A stretch of 64,000 nucleotides of DNA from Yersinia entomophaga (GCF_001656035.1 NZ_CP010029.1:296410-360409), one strand, 5' to 3'; shown: positions 50,111 to 59,910, counted from the stretch's first letter. Numbers and translations: made by a program. Notes: generated by a model from the letters alone, not told the origin.

Positions 50111-50821
50111 TCAAACCGTTAAGTATTCGGTGATCAAATCGTCATCTAACAGCGCAAATTTTCCTTGAGCCACATTTCTTCCCTCATCAATCAAATAAAA
50201 GCGATCGGCCACTTGCTGAATGTTCTCCAACCGGTGTTCAACCAGTAAGACCGTCAGGCCAATATTTTGGCATAACTGGCGAATGACACTGCCAATTTCC
50301 GCATTTAGCGCGGGCTGATCACCGCAACCCGGTTCATCCAGAATCAGTAATTCCGGTTCGGGAACTAACGCGCGCGCGAATGCCAACAGTTGCTGTTGGT
50401 TACGCGTTAGCTCCCCGCCGCGTTGACGGCGCTGCTGATGTAAAAACGGAAAGAAATCATAGATCCAGTGGGGAATAACCCGATCTTTGTGACGCCCAGC
50501 CAGAAGCGCGACCAGCAAATTATCCTCCACGCTCAGTTGAGAGAAGATTGGCTGCCCTTGTGGGACATAGCCAATCCCCAGTGCGGTTCGTCGCTCTACC
50601 GGCTGGTGAAGCAGGTTTTCAGGCGGTTCCCCCCCGGGTTGCCAAACCATCGTGCCGCTTTCCACTGGAAGATGACCCATTATGCAATTGATCAGCGTGG
50701 TTTTTCCTACGCCATTACGACCTATCAGACAGGTACATTGGCCGGGAGGTAACTCAAGATTGATATCCCATAGAATATGGGTGCGACCATAAAATTGATT
50801 GACCGATTGTAAACGTAGCAT
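50111..50821 (-). CDS. Orphan LivF/UrtE-type ABC ATPase with degenerate signature
   Basis: This 236-aa protein resembles the second ATPase of branched-chain amino acid or urea importers (UrtE-like), but no permease or binding protein is near. Walker A is intact (GRNGVGKTT, 34-42) and the Q-loop is in GYVPQGQPIF. The signature LSGGQQQ is replaced by LTRNQQQ (138-144). Walker B keeps D162-E163 (LILDEPGCGDQP), with the usual TEGIQPS altered to GCGDQPA. H196 is the switch histidine. Loss of both signature glycines suggests lost or altered ATPase function. It may be a decaying remnant or a repurposed regulator. Confidence 0.75.
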   Translation of the reverse strand: MLRLQSVNQFYGRTHILWDINLELPPGQCTCLIGRNGVGKTTLINCIMGHLPVESGTMVWQPGGEPPENLLHQPVERRTALGIGYVPQGQPIFSQLSVEDNLLVALLAGRHKDRVIPHWIYDFFPFLHQQRRQRGGELTRNQQQLLAFARALVPEPELLILDEPGCGDQPALNAEIGSVIRQLCQNIGLTVLLVEHRLENIQQVADRFYLIDEGRNVAQGKFALLDDDLITEYLTV

Positions 50822-50846
50822 CAGAAAATCTCCTCGCTTGGCTAGG

Positions 50847-50912
50847 TGCTGAGGGCGTAGGCTGGCTGAGTTCTGCGAGCAACTTTTGCTGCCGTTAGGC
50901 CAATCCTCAGCA
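50847..50912. repeat. Long imperfect palindrome upstream of the orphan ATPase
   Basis: TGCTGAGG (50847-50854) pairs with CCTCAGCA (50905-50912), and an inner AGCAA/TTGCT hairpin sits at the apex. It lies within 100 bases upstream of the ATPase start, inside the 1,078-base gap 50822-51899. The rest of that gap up to 51475 holds a 7-base hairpin (AACCGCC/GGCGGTT at 51208-51235) and an AT-rich run near 51350-51410, but no gene. Confidence 0.5.
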
Positions 50913-51475
50913 TAAAAATCTCAAGATATGAAAAAACGTGTTGGCATAAAGAAGTGATAAATAACCAGTTTCAGATATTAACTTGCGGCTAACGGTGATT
51001 TTTACTGCTAAACAGCCGTTTTCAGCACTCAGTCTGGCCTATTAACACTGGAACGCAACTCCCGCTATCACGCTTCTGTTACGCCGAATCACAGTGAAAT
51101 AAGCAACTCTCGAGCCAGGTTGCTAACGCATAAGAAAAAACCATTATGTTAGGACGATGTAACGAAATTATTTGGCCACTTGCGTAAAATTTATTGGAAA
51201 TGGCATAAACCGCCGGCAGCTACGGGATGGCGGTTGCACCTAGGCGGTGCCACTCTGAGGGGGCGTGGTGCAAAAAAGAAACAATTTGAATCGGTTGCGC
51301 GGTGGATGACTCGTGTAGGCGGCGAATAGCAAATTAGCAAGGGGGATATTTAGCACTAATTGAAATATATAGAGAAATAAAAATGTAAAAAAATGACTAA
51401 AAAATCCTATTTGGACCTGTTTTTACCTTAACCGGCGGTTTTCTCCAGCTCGCACCACAGACGGGATTGAGTGAG

Positions 51476-51510
51476 TTATCCACCATTCCTGTGGATAACC
51501 TTGTGTATTA
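51476..51510. promoter_or_regulatory. DnaA-box cluster, DARS1-like
   Basis: Three DnaA boxes lie within 35 bases: TTATCCACC (51476-51484, plus), TTATCCACA on the minus strand (51490-51498, perfect) and TAATACACA on the minus strand (51502-51510, one mismatch). In E. coli the DnaA-reactivating locus DARS1 lies between bioD and uvrB and has a three-box core, and DnaA boxes upstream of uvrB were also described early. Here the cluster is about 400 bases upstream of uvrB. Confidence 0.78.
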
Positions 51511-51795
51511 GACACAAAAAACTAGTCGCAAGCGAGAGAGGACGCGGCTTATGCCCCGGTTGTCTGGATTCTCTTCTTTTTCTAAATATACATAAATTAC
51601 AATAAGTTAATTAAAATCAAGACTTGAGTATTTAACACTGGTGGTTATGTGTGATCTTTAATCAATTTGTTTTACAGAGGTTAACAACTGCCTCTTTCTG
51701 GGGATAAATGGGGTATTGTCATGCAAATGGCAATATGGAATCGAGATAACGGAGGTGTCGTGCCAGAACCAGCGCTCTTTTCCCTATATTTATAC

Positions 51796-51823
51796 TTGAT
51801 GCTGGTTTTATATCCAGTATCAT
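51796..51823 (+). promoter_or_regulatory. uvrB promoter with LexA-like operator
   Basis: TTGATG (51796-51801) and TATCAT (51818-51823) form a promoter with a 16-base spacer, and that spacer is the LexA-like palindrome CTGGTTTTATATCCAG. The palindrome differs from CTGT-N8-ACAG at one position per arm, as the right arm of the E. coli uvrB box does. LexA bound here would cover the promoter, giving SOS induction. The start codon is about 75 bases downstream. Confidence 0.78.
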
Positions 51824-51899
51824 AGCAGTGGAAAAAATCTGGGAGGCTCGCATAATTAGCTTCCTAACCGCGCGTGATTCTCCATCGGGTAGCTAATTC

Positions 51900-53918
51900 A
51901 TGAGTAAATTATTCAAACTGCATTCTGAGTTTAAGCCTGCTGGCGATCAGCCGGAGGCGATCCGTCAACTGGAAGAAGGTCTGGAAAATGGCCTGGCGCA
52001 CCAAACGCTGCTAGGGGTTACCGGCTCGGGTAAGACTTTTACCGTGGCGAATGTGATCGCCGATCTGAATCGGCCAACCATGATTTTGGCACCCAATAAG
52101 ACGCTGGCGGCACAGCTGTATGGCGAAATGAAAGAATTTTTTCCTGATAATGCGGTGGAATATTTCGTTTCCTACTACGATTATTACCAGCCAGAAGCCT
52201 ACGTCCCCAGTTCTGATACTTTTATCGAGAAAGATGCATCGGTAAACGAGCATATCGAACAGATGCGGCTTTCAGCCACCAAAGCCCTGCTGGAGCGGCG
52301 TGATGTGGTGGTGGTGGCCTCGGTTTCTGCTATCTACGGTTTGGGCGATCCGGATTTGTATCTGAAAATGATGCTGCATCTGACCAAAGGAATGATTATC
52401 GATCAGCGGGCGATTTTACGTCGGCTAGCGGAGTTGCAATATGCCCGCAACGATCAGGCGTTCCAGCGCGGGACTTTTCGGGTGCGCGGTGAAGTGATTG
52501 ATATTTTCCCTGCCGAATCTGATGAATTGGCGCTGAGAGTGGAGCTATTTGATGAGGAAGTGGAGCGATTATCGCTGTTTGATCCCCTGACGGGCCAGCT
52601 GCATCAGGAAGTTCCGCGTTTTACCGTGTATCCGAAAACTCACTATGTCACGCCGCGAGAACGTATTTTGCAAGCGATGGAAGACATTAAAGTCGAACTA
52701 GCGCAACGGCGTAAGGTACTACTGGAGAACAATAAACTGGTAGAAGAACAGCGTTTGACCCAGCGAACCCAGTTTGATTTGGAAATGATGAATGAATTGG
52801 GATACTGCTCCGGGATAGAAAACTATTCACGTTACTTATCCGGGCGCGGAGAGGGAGAGGCGCCGCCGACGCTGTTTGACTATTTGCCTGCCGACGGTTT
52901 GCTGATCGTGGATGAATCCCATGTGACTATTCCGCAAATCGGCGGTATGTACAAAGGGGACCGTTCGCGGAAAGAAACGCTGGTGGAATACGGCTTCCGT
53001 CTGCCGTCGGCGTTAGATAACCGCCCAATGCGCTTTGAAGAGTTCGAAGCGTTGGCTCCGCAAACCATCTACGTTTCGGCAACGCCGGGCAAATACGAGC
53101 TGGAGAAATCCGGCGGGGAAGTGGTTGAGCAGGTGGTGCGTCCAACCGGTCTATTGGACCCTATTATCGAAGTACGGCCTGTAGCAACCCAGGTGGATGA
53201 TTTGCTGTCCGAAATTCGCAAGCGGGCGGCGATTAACGAACGGGTACTGGTCACTACGCTGACTAAACGTATGGCCGAGGATTTGACCGATTATCTGGTC
53301 GAGCATGGCGAACGGGTACGTTATCTGCATTCTGATATTGATACCGTCGAGCGGGTCGAAATTATTCGTGACTTGCGCCTCGGTGAGTTTGACGTGTTGG
53401 TAGGCATTAACTTGCTGCGAGAAGGTCTGGATATGCCGGAAGTCTCGCTAGTGGCAATCTTGGATGCGGATAAAGAAGGCTTCCTGCGCTCTGAGCGCTC
53501 ATTGATTCAGACCATTGGCCGGGCGGCGCGTAACCTAAACGGTAAAGCGATCCTTTACGGTGACAAAATCACCGCCTCGATGGAGAAAGCCATCGGTGAA
53601 ACCGAACGTCGTCGGGCGAAACAGCAGGCGCATAACGAAGCCTTGGGCATCGTTCCGCAGGGCCTGAATAAGAAAGTCGGTGATATATTGCAACTGGGTC
53701 AGCCTTCTCTACGTGGCAAAGGCAGAGGTAAAGGCGGTAAGGCGGCGGCAGAAAGTGCGGCCAACTATGATGCACTGACGCCGAAGGCGCTGGATCGCAA
53801 GATTAGCGAACTGGAAGCGCAAATGTATGTCCATGCGCAGAACCTTGAATTTGAGCAGGCGGCTGAATTGCGAGATCAGGTACATAAATTGCGGCAGCAG
53901 TTTATAGCTATTTCATGA
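51900..53918 (+). CDS. uvrB: UvrABC excision nuclease subunit B
   Basis: UvrB is the damage-verifying helicase of nucleotide excision repair. It is 672 aa. Walker [11 protein letters not shown] lies near residue 39, and the DNA-gripping beta-hairpin is in [21 protein letters not shown]. Helicase motifs include [12 protein letters not shown] and QTIGRAARN. The UvrC-binding UVR domain is at the C-terminus ([21 protein letters not shown], by ends). It stands alone behind a LexA-controlled promoter. Confidence 0.98.
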   Translation: MSKLFKLHSEFKPAGDQPEAIRQLEEGLENGLAHQTLLGVTGSGKTFTVANVIADLNRPTMILAPNKTLAAQLYGEMKEFFPDNAVEYFVSYYDYYQPEAYVPSSDTFIEKDASVNEHIEQMRLSATKALLERRDVVVVASVSAIYGLGDPDLYLKMMLHLTKGMIIDQRAILRRLAELQYARNDQAFQRGTFRVRGEVIDIFPAESDELALRVELFDEEVERLSLFDPLTGQLHQEVPRFTVYPKTHYVTPRERILQAMEDIKVELAQRRKVLLENNKLVEEQRLTQRTQFDLEMMNELGYCSGIENYSRYLSGRGEGEAPPTLFDYLPADGLLIVDESHVTIPQIGGMYKGDRSRKETLVEYGFRLPSALDNRPMRFEEFEALAPQTIYVSATPGKYELEKSGGEVVEQVVRPTGLLDPIIEVRPVATQVDDLLSEIRKRAAINERVLVTTLTKRMAEDLTDYLVEHGERVRYLHSDIDTVERVEIIRDLRLGEFDVLVGINLLREGLDMPEVSLVAILDADKEGFLRSERSLIQTIGRAARNLNGKAILYGDKITASMEKAIGETERRRAKQQAHNEALGIVPQGLNKKVGDILQLGQPSLRGKGRGKGGKAAAESAANYDALTPKALDRKISELEAQMYVHAQNLEFEQAAELRDQVHKLRQQFIAIS

Positions 53919-54051
53919 TGTCGGGTTGTTCAGAAAGTGAGCCGTTAGTGGTGGATGCTATAAATCGGGAATTTCTGCTTGTCGCATCCGTCATTCCTGA
54001 TTAATGTGTGCGGCTGATAAATTCGTCACCTAATAACATGTGAGATATATA

Positions 54052-54297
54052 ATGAGCGACCACTTGTCGAAAGATCCTCTCCACGGAATTACGCTGGAGC
54101 AATTATTGACCAAGCTGGTGGAGCATTATGGCTGGGAAGAACTGGCCTATCGCATTCGCATTAACTGCTTTATCAGCGATCCCAGCATTAAATCCAGTTT
54201 GAAGTTTTTACGCCGAACCCCTTGGGCGCGCACTAAAGTTGAAGAACTGTACATTCATATGACGCAAAAACCGGTGTGGATGAAAGACGTCAACTGA
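54052..54297 (+). CDS. VF530-family small DNA-binding-type protein
   Basis: This is an 81-aa conserved protein of the VF530 (DUF2132) family, whose structure resembles DNA-binding folds; no function is established. The start at 54052 ([19 protein letters not shown]) is chosen over a frame start four codons upstream. Conserved blocks are [40 protein letters not shown] and KVEELY. It is monocistronic between uvrB and a strong terminator. Confidence 0.85.
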   Translation: MSDHLSKDPLHGITLEQLLTKLVEHYGWEELAYRIRINCFISDPSIKSSLKFLRRTPWARTKVEELYIHMTQKPVWMKDVN

Positions 54298-54327
54298 GCG
54301 TTTTTTATTCGGTTGACTTTAGCCCTT

Positions 54328-54358
54328 CAGGCTCGCGAAAGCGGGCCTGATTTGTTTT
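54328..54358 (+). terminator. Intrinsic terminator after the VF530-family gene
   Basis: CAGGCTCGC and GCGGGCCTG form a 9-base stem (one G-U pair) with a GAAA loop, followed by ATTTGTTTT. It isolates this gene from the uptake cluster downstream. Confidence 0.88.
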
Positions 54359-54770
54359 ATGCTATGGGAGTCTGGTTTTATATATAAGCTGAACCTATGA
54401 AATAGCTTCCATAGTTGTGCAATGATGTATTTTTATTTCACTGTTTTTTCATTAGTTTTATTAACAGATAAAAGTTTTACTTTTTTATTTTTTTTGTTTG
54501 TTTCATGTTAATGATTTATCCTCTTAAGATATTGTGGATATTTAAGAAAATGCAAAAAATAAAAAGAATATTTTACCGCTGTATATAGGCATGCTTTCTG
54601 TGGTGAATTGTTTATTCTTGACCGTAAATTACTTTGCCGATATTGTCTTGAAAAATTAATACATTATATCCTTAAATTAAATAATGGCTTTAGCCGTTTT
54701 TTTTGTTTTTATTATTTAGCGACGCTGTGGGTTTATCTTTTATTTTATATTGCAGTTATGGACGGTTCAA
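54359..54770 (+). other. AT-rich gap upstream of the TonB receptor
   Basis: This 412-base, very AT-rich region should hold the receptor promoter. The best Fur-like stretch is TGTTAATGATTTATC (54506-54520), where the left half fits but the right half does not, so I do not call a Fur box. No other regulator site or gene was seen. Confidence 0.5.
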
Positions 54771-56816
54771 ATGAATGGAATCTATAAACCCCATTTATTA
54801 TTTTCTATTTTTATTTTAACGCCAGCCACATCATTACAGGCGAAACCTGTTGAAGATGAACACCAGTCTTACATGGAGGTTACAGGCCAGATTTTTTCGC
54901 CAGGAAACATGCTGCGCAGCTCTTATCAGCAGGAACAGGGCAAACTGGCCAAAATTGCCGGCGGAACAAATCTGATTACGCCAGAGGATGAGGGGCGTCT
55001 GGGGACTTTGCAGGACGCACTGGATTATCAGCCGGGTTTGGTGATACAGAATTTTTTTGGCGGGGTCGATCAACCGCGGTTGAATATTCGTGGCTCTGGC
55101 GTGCAAAGTGCGCCTTTGTCACGGGGTGTTACTTTATTACAGGATGGCCTACCGTTAAATGATGCCGACGGCGGTTTTCATATTAGCCTGTTGGAGCCTC
55201 GCGAAAGTAAAATTATCACTGCGCGGCGAGGAGCAAATGCCACCAGTCCGGTGAGCAACGCGCTCGGCGGCGAAATTGATTTTATGTCTTATACCGGTGC
55301 CGATGAAAATGGGCGGGCACGCTACGAATACGGTAGCTTTGGTCGCCACGGATGGCAGGGCGCGCTGGGCGGTAGCGAAGGCAATCTGGACGGACGTATC
55401 AGCGTGAGCGGCGATCGTTTTAGTGGCTATCGGCAGCATTCGTCTTCACGGCGAAATGCGGTTAGAGCCAATATTGGCTATGAAGATGAGAACTTTGCCA
55501 GTCGAACTTGGTTCAGCTGGACCGATCTTGCTTTTGACGTGGCGGGTTCTTTGTCTCAAGAGAAAGTTCAGACCGATCCGCGTTCGGTTTTTCCAATGGT
55601 ATGGACGCGCGATCCTCACCGTAACGTCGAACAGGCTCGAATCGCCAATCGCCTTAGCTGGCGGGGCGAAGATTGGAAAAATGAGCTGGGCGTTTGGGCA
55701 CAGCACACCCATGATAACTTTGTGACGCCGGTGGTCTACGTGCTCAGCGCTGGTAACACTTACGGCGCGCAGTGGCGAACCGAGCTACAGCGGGGGGATT
55801 GGGATTATCGCCTTGGGGCCTCGGCAGAACGCTCCGATATGGAGCGAGATTTACGGCAAAATCGGCGCGGGACGCCCGATAATTTCAAGTTGCTCGGCGC
55901 GTACACCATGCTGGCAGAAAATCAGAATCTGGCTTTTGGTGCCGGCTGGCAGATAACAGAGCAATTACGCGTTGATACCGATTTGAAAGGTACGCATTCC
56001 GTTCGCAATGCCAAATCCCGCGATAAGCGCAATGGGCTGGATCAGGATTGGTATTTTCTCTCACCTAAATTGGGAGCCGTTTGGTTCACCGGCAGCGATC
56101 TGCGTTGGTTTACCAGCCTGAACTGGAGCCATGAAGCGCCGAGTTTTCGTGAGATTATCTCCAATAAAGGCGAGCTGACCCTGCTACGCCCGCAAAAAGC
56201 CGTGACGTGGGAAGTGGGAGGTGAAGGTGCGTTAACCCGCAGCCTAAAATGGGATGTGACGCTATATCGCAGCCTGATTGACGATGAGCTGATTACCACT
56301 TATGACAGCGAAGGTCATTCGATAGGCACTTTTAACTACGCGGATAAAACCCTCCATCAAGGGGCAGAGATTGGGCTGAAAGGGCATATTCCGATCAGTG
56401 ATAACAGTATCGAATATCGTCTGGCATGGACTTATAACGATTTTCGTTTCCGTGGCGGAGAATATAGCGGAAAGCGAATTGGCGGTATTCCGAAGCAAAT
56501 TATTGCCGCAGAGGTTTTATATAAATGGAATAACTGGAGTATTGGGCCAAATCTGCATTGGTTGCCGGAAATAACGCCGATTGATCATCTTAATCGCACG
56601 GACATACAGGCTCGCGATAAATATGCGGTATGGGGAATGAAAGTCGATTATCGCCATCCTGACGGCTGGTCTGCTTATCTCAGTATGGATAATTTGACCG
56701 ACAAACTTTATGCCACTGCTTCGGCAACGGAGCGAGAAGTAACATCGAAAAAGAGTAATACACTATTTCCTGGCATGGGGAGATCAATTAATGGCGGAGT
56801 TACCTATAGTTTTTAG
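54771..56816 (+). CDS. TonB-dependent outer-membrane receptor (siderophore/iron type)
   Basis: This outer-membrane gated channel imports a scarce ligand with TonB energy. It is 681 aa from the ATG at 54771; a TTG at 54750 would add seven residues before the same signal peptide (cleavage near ATSLQA). The plug domain (about 70-180) has TLQDALDYQPGLVIQNFFGG, LNIRGSGVQSAPLSRGV and PLNDADGGFH. The barrel runs to the C-terminal aromatic SF (NGGVTYSF). The next three genes encode a FecCD/BtuCD-type importer, which supports ferric-siderophore uptake. Yiu-like systems of Yersinia have the same composition, but the ligand is not decided by sequence. Confidence 0.87.
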   Translation: MNGIYKPHLLFSIFILTPATSLQAKPVEDEHQSYMEVTGQIFSPGNMLRSSYQQEQGKLAKIAGGTNLITPEDEGRLGTLQDALDYQPGLVIQNFFGGVDQPRLNIRGSGVQSAPLSRGVTLLQDGLPLNDADGGFHISLLEPRESKIITARRGANATSPVSNALGGEIDFMSYTGADENGRARYEYGSFGRHGWQGALGGSEGNLDGRISVSGDRFSGYRQHSSSRRNAVRANIGYEDENFASRTWFSWTDLAFDVAGSLSQEKVQTDPRSVFPMVWTRDPHRNVEQARIANRLSWRGEDWKNELGVWAQHTHDNFVTPVVYVLSAGNTYGAQWRTELQRGDWDYRLGASAERSDMERDLRQNRRGTPDNFKLLGAYTMLAENQNLAFGAGWQITEQLRVDTDLKGTHSVRNAKSRDKRNGLDQDWYFLSPKLGAVWFTGSDLRWFTSLNWSHEAPSFREIISNKGELTLLRPQKAVTWEVGGEGALTRSLKWDVTLYRSLIDDELITTYDSEGHSIGTFNYADKTLHQGAEIGLKGHIPISDNSIEYRLAWTYNDFRFRGGEYSGKRIGGIPKQIIAAEVLYKWNNWSIGPNLHWLPEITPIDHLNRTDIQARDKYAVWGMKVDYRHPDGWSAYLSMDNLTDKLYATASATEREVTSKKSNTLFPGMGRSINGGVTYSF

Positions 56817-56975
56817 CGCTAGGCAACTTATCACGCCCATTTTTAATTTACTTTATTAATATTTTTAGGGCATGGGGTAAGTGCCATCACGACCTTACTC
56901 TTTATTTTAACGGCGCTATCTTAACAATGAGTATTCTAAAACTCGCGATTATTGAATAATGCATCGGATGCTGAG

Positions 56976-58070
56976 ATGAATATAAAATTGCAGTTGTACA
57001 GTTTTTTTATTTTATTCGGATTTTTATGGTTTCCGACAATTTGTTTAGCGGAAAATAATAGTTTTATTGATATGAACCAACGTGCGGTTAGTTTACTTGA
57101 ACCGGTCAAGCGTGCGGTGGTTATTCCAATACCGGCAGCGTCATTACTGGTTAGCCTTGACCGTAGCACTCAGCGTCTGGCCGGTATTCATCCTTTTGCC
57201 AAAGTTGCCGCGCAGGAAGGCATGCTGAGCCGCATGTTTCCTGAAATCGATCTTTTACCCAGTGACACAGTTGGTGCGGGTTTTACTCCCAATATTGAAA
57301 CCTTACTGGCCGCGCAGCCTGATTTAGTCTGGCAATGGGGGCATTTGGGCGATGATATTGTTACGCCTATTGAGCTGGCGGGGCTAAAAGTGGCGTTAAT
57401 TTTGTATCCGTATCACGACGATAGCCGGATGCAGCAGTGGATAACACTGATGGGACGCTCCATTGGTCAGAATGAAAGGGCGCAGCAAATAATTGCCTGG
57501 CGTCAGAGAACGTTAGCTGAAGTGACACAAAAAGTGGCGCAAATTCCGCAGCAACAAAAAGTCAGAGTACTTTATCTGTCGCGCTTCCTTTCAGAAATAC
57601 ACACCATCGGTAAAACCTCCCACACTAACAGCGATATTCAGCGCGCAGGTGGGCTGAGTATTACTGCGGATTTTGGCGGCGCTCGCACCATTAATCAGGA
57701 ACAAATTATGGTGTGGAATCCAGACGTTATTTTATTGGGCAATTTTGAGCCTGGGCTTCTCCCTCGTCATATTTATCAAAGCCCGGCCTTAGCTGAAGTG
57801 GCTGCAGTGAAAAATAAGCGCGTCTATAAAATCCCTATCGGCGGTTTTATCTGGGATGCGCCTAATCAGGAAACGCCGCTGTATTGGCAGTGGCTTTCCA
57901 TGGTGTTTTACCCCGATAAGATTTACTGGCCGCTGCGTTCGGAAATTGTTCGCCAGTATGATTTTCTTTATCGCTATCAGCCTACAGATAAGGAGTTGGA
58001 TAGCATTCTGCAAATGGACGCTAATAACGTGACGAAAGAATATAGCCAACGTTTCAAGGACAGAGAATGA
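56976..58070 (+). CDS. Periplasmic iron-siderophore-type ABC binding protein
   Basis: This is a class III (BtuF/FhuD-fold) binding protein, 364 aa from the ATG at 56976. A signal peptide ends near residue 26 (FPTICLA|EN). Two lobes are linked by a long helix; FTPNIETLLAAQPDLVWQWG and NQEQIMVWNPDVILLGNF are typical of the family. There is no lipobox. It follows the receptor by 159 bases and overlaps the permease start by 4 bases. It would pass the ligand to the permease. Confidence 0.88.
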   Translation: MNIKLQLYSFFILFGFLWFPTICLAENNSFIDMNQRAVSLLEPVKRAVVIPIPAASLLVSLDRSTQRLAGIHPFAKVAAQEGMLSRMFPEIDLLPSDTVGAGFTPNIETLLAAQPDLVWQWGHLGDDIVTPIELAGLKVALILYPYHDDSRMQQWITLMGRSIGQNERAQQIIAWRQRTLAEVTQKVAQIPQQQKVRVLYLSRFLSEIHTIGKTSHTNSDIQRAGGLSITADFGGARTINQEQIMVWNPDVILLGNFEPGLLPRHIYQSPALAEVAAVKNKRVYKIPIGGFIWDAPNQETPLYWQWLSMVFYPDKIYWPLRSEIVRQYDFLYRYQPTDKELDSILQMDANNVTKEYSQRFKDRE

Positions 58071-59119
58071 ATATTTCCAGCCGTATATATGGACGAAATA
58101 AATTTTTCTGGTTAATAACTCCGGGTCTATTGCTGGCCGTCATGTTGCTTGCATTGTGCTCCGGACGTTATCCGTTATCCGCCGGGAAAGTCCTCGCTAT
58201 TCTGGCATCATCCTTTATTTCAACAGAAAGTCTGGCGGAGTTTGTTCAATGGACACCTATTGAACAACGCGTGGTGGAGTTTATTCGTTTGCCGAGAATG
58301 CTTATTGCGTTGCTGACCGGCGCGGGTTTATCGGTTGCCGGAGCTGCGCTTCAGGGGATATTTCGTAACCCGTTGGTAGGGCCGCAAATTATCGGCGTAT
58401 CCTCAGGTGCGGCTTTGGGAGGCGCATTAGGAATAGTTTTATTTTCCTCGCTGATGATGATTTCCGGCCTGGCTTTTATTGGCGGCTTTTTAGCTATTTT
58501 GCTGGTTTATTTTCTCAGTCGCAGTAGCGGAGCCTCCAGTATTTTGATGCTGATTCTGGCCGGCGTGGTGATTAGCGCCTTTTTCGCCGCGTTAATTTCT
58601 TTAGTGACCTATTTTGCCGATCCGAATAATACCTTGCCGGCGATTGTTTTCTGGCTGATGGGAAGCTTTGCCACCGTGACATACCACAAGCTAGCCTTGG
58701 CTACTTTACCGGTACTTTGCGGTTTAGCGCTGCTTTATGCTCTGCGGTTCCGTATTAACGTGCTATCGCTGGGGGATGAAAATGCCGCCGCGCTGGGCGT
58801 GCCGGTGGAGAAAGTGCGTTGGCTGGTGTTGATTTCTGTTGCGCTGATTACTTCTGCCACCGTAGCCGTGGCTGGCACTATTGGTTGGGTCGGATTAGTG
58901 GTACCGCATATTGCCAGAATGCTGGCTGGTCCTGATCATCGCCAGTTGCTGCCTGCCTCGGCAATCATTGGCGCAATTTATATGATGGCGATCGATACGC
59001 TTTCCCGCAGCGTGAGCAGTGCAGAAATTCCCTTAGGTATCATGACTGCCTTGATAGGAGCGCCGGTGTTTGTCTGGCTGCTGCGGCAAACTCAGCAGAA
59101 AGGATGGACTCATGATTAA
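58067..59119 (+). CDS. FecCD-family ABC permease
   Basis: This inner-membrane channel of an iron-siderophore or cobalamin-type importer is 350 aa with about ten helices. GAGLSVAGAALQGIFRNPLVGPQIIGVSSGAALG (by ends: GAGLSVAGA, SSGAALG) and GWVGLVVPHIARMLAGPDHR are FecCD signatures. The ATPase-contact loop GVPVEKVRWL lies near 245. It overlaps the binding protein by 4 bases and the ATPase by 8. Confidence 0.93.
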   Translation: MNISSRIYGRNKFFWLITPGLLLAVMLLALCSGRYPLSAGKVLAILASSFISTESLAEFVQWTPIEQRVVEFIRLPRMLIALLTGAGLSVAGAALQGIFRNPLVGPQIIGVSSGAALGGALGIVLFSSLMMISGLAFIGGFLAILLVYFLSRSSGASSILMLILAGVVISAFFAALISLVTYFADPNNTLPAIVFWLMGSFATVTYHKLALATLPVLCGLALLYALRFRINVLSLGDENAAALGVPVEKVRWLVLISVALITSATVAVAGTIGWVGLVVPHIARMLAGPDHRQLLPASAIIGAIYMMAIDTLSRSVSSAEIPLGIMTALIGAPVFVWLLRQTQQKGWTHD

Positions 59120-59888
59120 TATCGATCGGTTGACGTTAATCCGAGGAGAAAAAACGCTGTTTGAACGACTTTCCCTCCAGATAGAGCAAGGCAGCGTAAC
59201 CGCTATTCTGGGCGCGAATGGACGAGGGAAAACTACGCTTTTACGCCTGATCATGGGCGCGATTAAGCCCACTTCGGGCCAGATTTCCGTTGCTGCGAAT
59301 ATTGGCTATGTTCCGCAGCAGGAAAATGCGGTTTTTCCTTATAGTGTCAGAACTATGGTGATGCTGGGGCGAGTGCGACACATGGGCTGGTTTGCTTCGC
59401 CAAACCGGCGCGATAGCGAAGTGACTCAGCAATGTCTGGATTGCTTCGGGCTGTCGCCGTTGGCGGATAAACCGGTGAATCAGCTAAGCGGAGGCGAGCG
59501 GCAGTTGGTGAGTATTGCTCGTGCGTTGGCCAGCGAGCCTGAGATTCTGATTCTGGATGAGCCTGCTTCGGCGCTGGATCTGGCAAATCAGGACAAAGTG
59601 CTCAGCGGGCTGCGGGATTTATCCGCCCGTTTGGAGATGACGGTGGTGTTGACTACTCATTCTCCGTTACACGCGCTGCATATTGCCGATCGGACTTTGT
59701 TGCTTTATCCGCAGACTGACGGGGAAGACACGCAGGTAGCAGAGCAAACGAAGGGCGTCGCCTTTGGCCTAACGCGGGAGGTGGTAACGGATAAGAATCT
59801 GACGCAGCTTTATCAGTTGCCGGTACACGTAGATAAGTTGGATTTTGCGGGAAAAACTCGGGATATATTTATGCCGTTGTTTAACTGA
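59112..59888 (+). CDS. Iron-siderophore-type ABC ATPase
   Basis: This ATPase drives the FecCD permease. It is 258 aa from the ATG at 59112 (MINIDRLTLIRGEK), with AAGGAT upstream; an earlier frame start at 59070 lies deep in the permease. Walker A is GANGRGKTTLL (34-44), the signature LSGGERQ (125-131), Walker B ILILDEP (145-151), followed by ASALDLANQ and the switch His in LTTHSPLHAL. It is last in the cluster; the convergent yvcK gene follows after a hairpin. Confidence 0.93.
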   Translation: MINIDRLTLIRGEKTLFERLSLQIEQGSVTAILGANGRGKTTLLRLIMGAIKPTSGQISVAANIGYVPQQENAVFPYSVRTMVMLGRVRHMGWFASPNRRDSEVTQQCLDCFGLSPLADKPVNQLSGGERQLVSIARALASEPEILILDEPASALDLANQDKVLSGLRDLSARLEMTVVLTTHSPLHALHIADRTLLLYPQTDGEDTQVAEQTKGVAFGLTREVVTDKNLTQLYQLPVHVDKLDFAGKTRDIFMPLFN

Positions 59889-59910
59889 TCCAGCGTGTTC
59901 TGTCGGACAT

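Noticed and set aside
54506..54520. TGTTAATGATTTATC as a Fur box for the TonB receptor
   Set aside because: Only the left half fits the 7-1-7 consensus; the right half has several mismatches.
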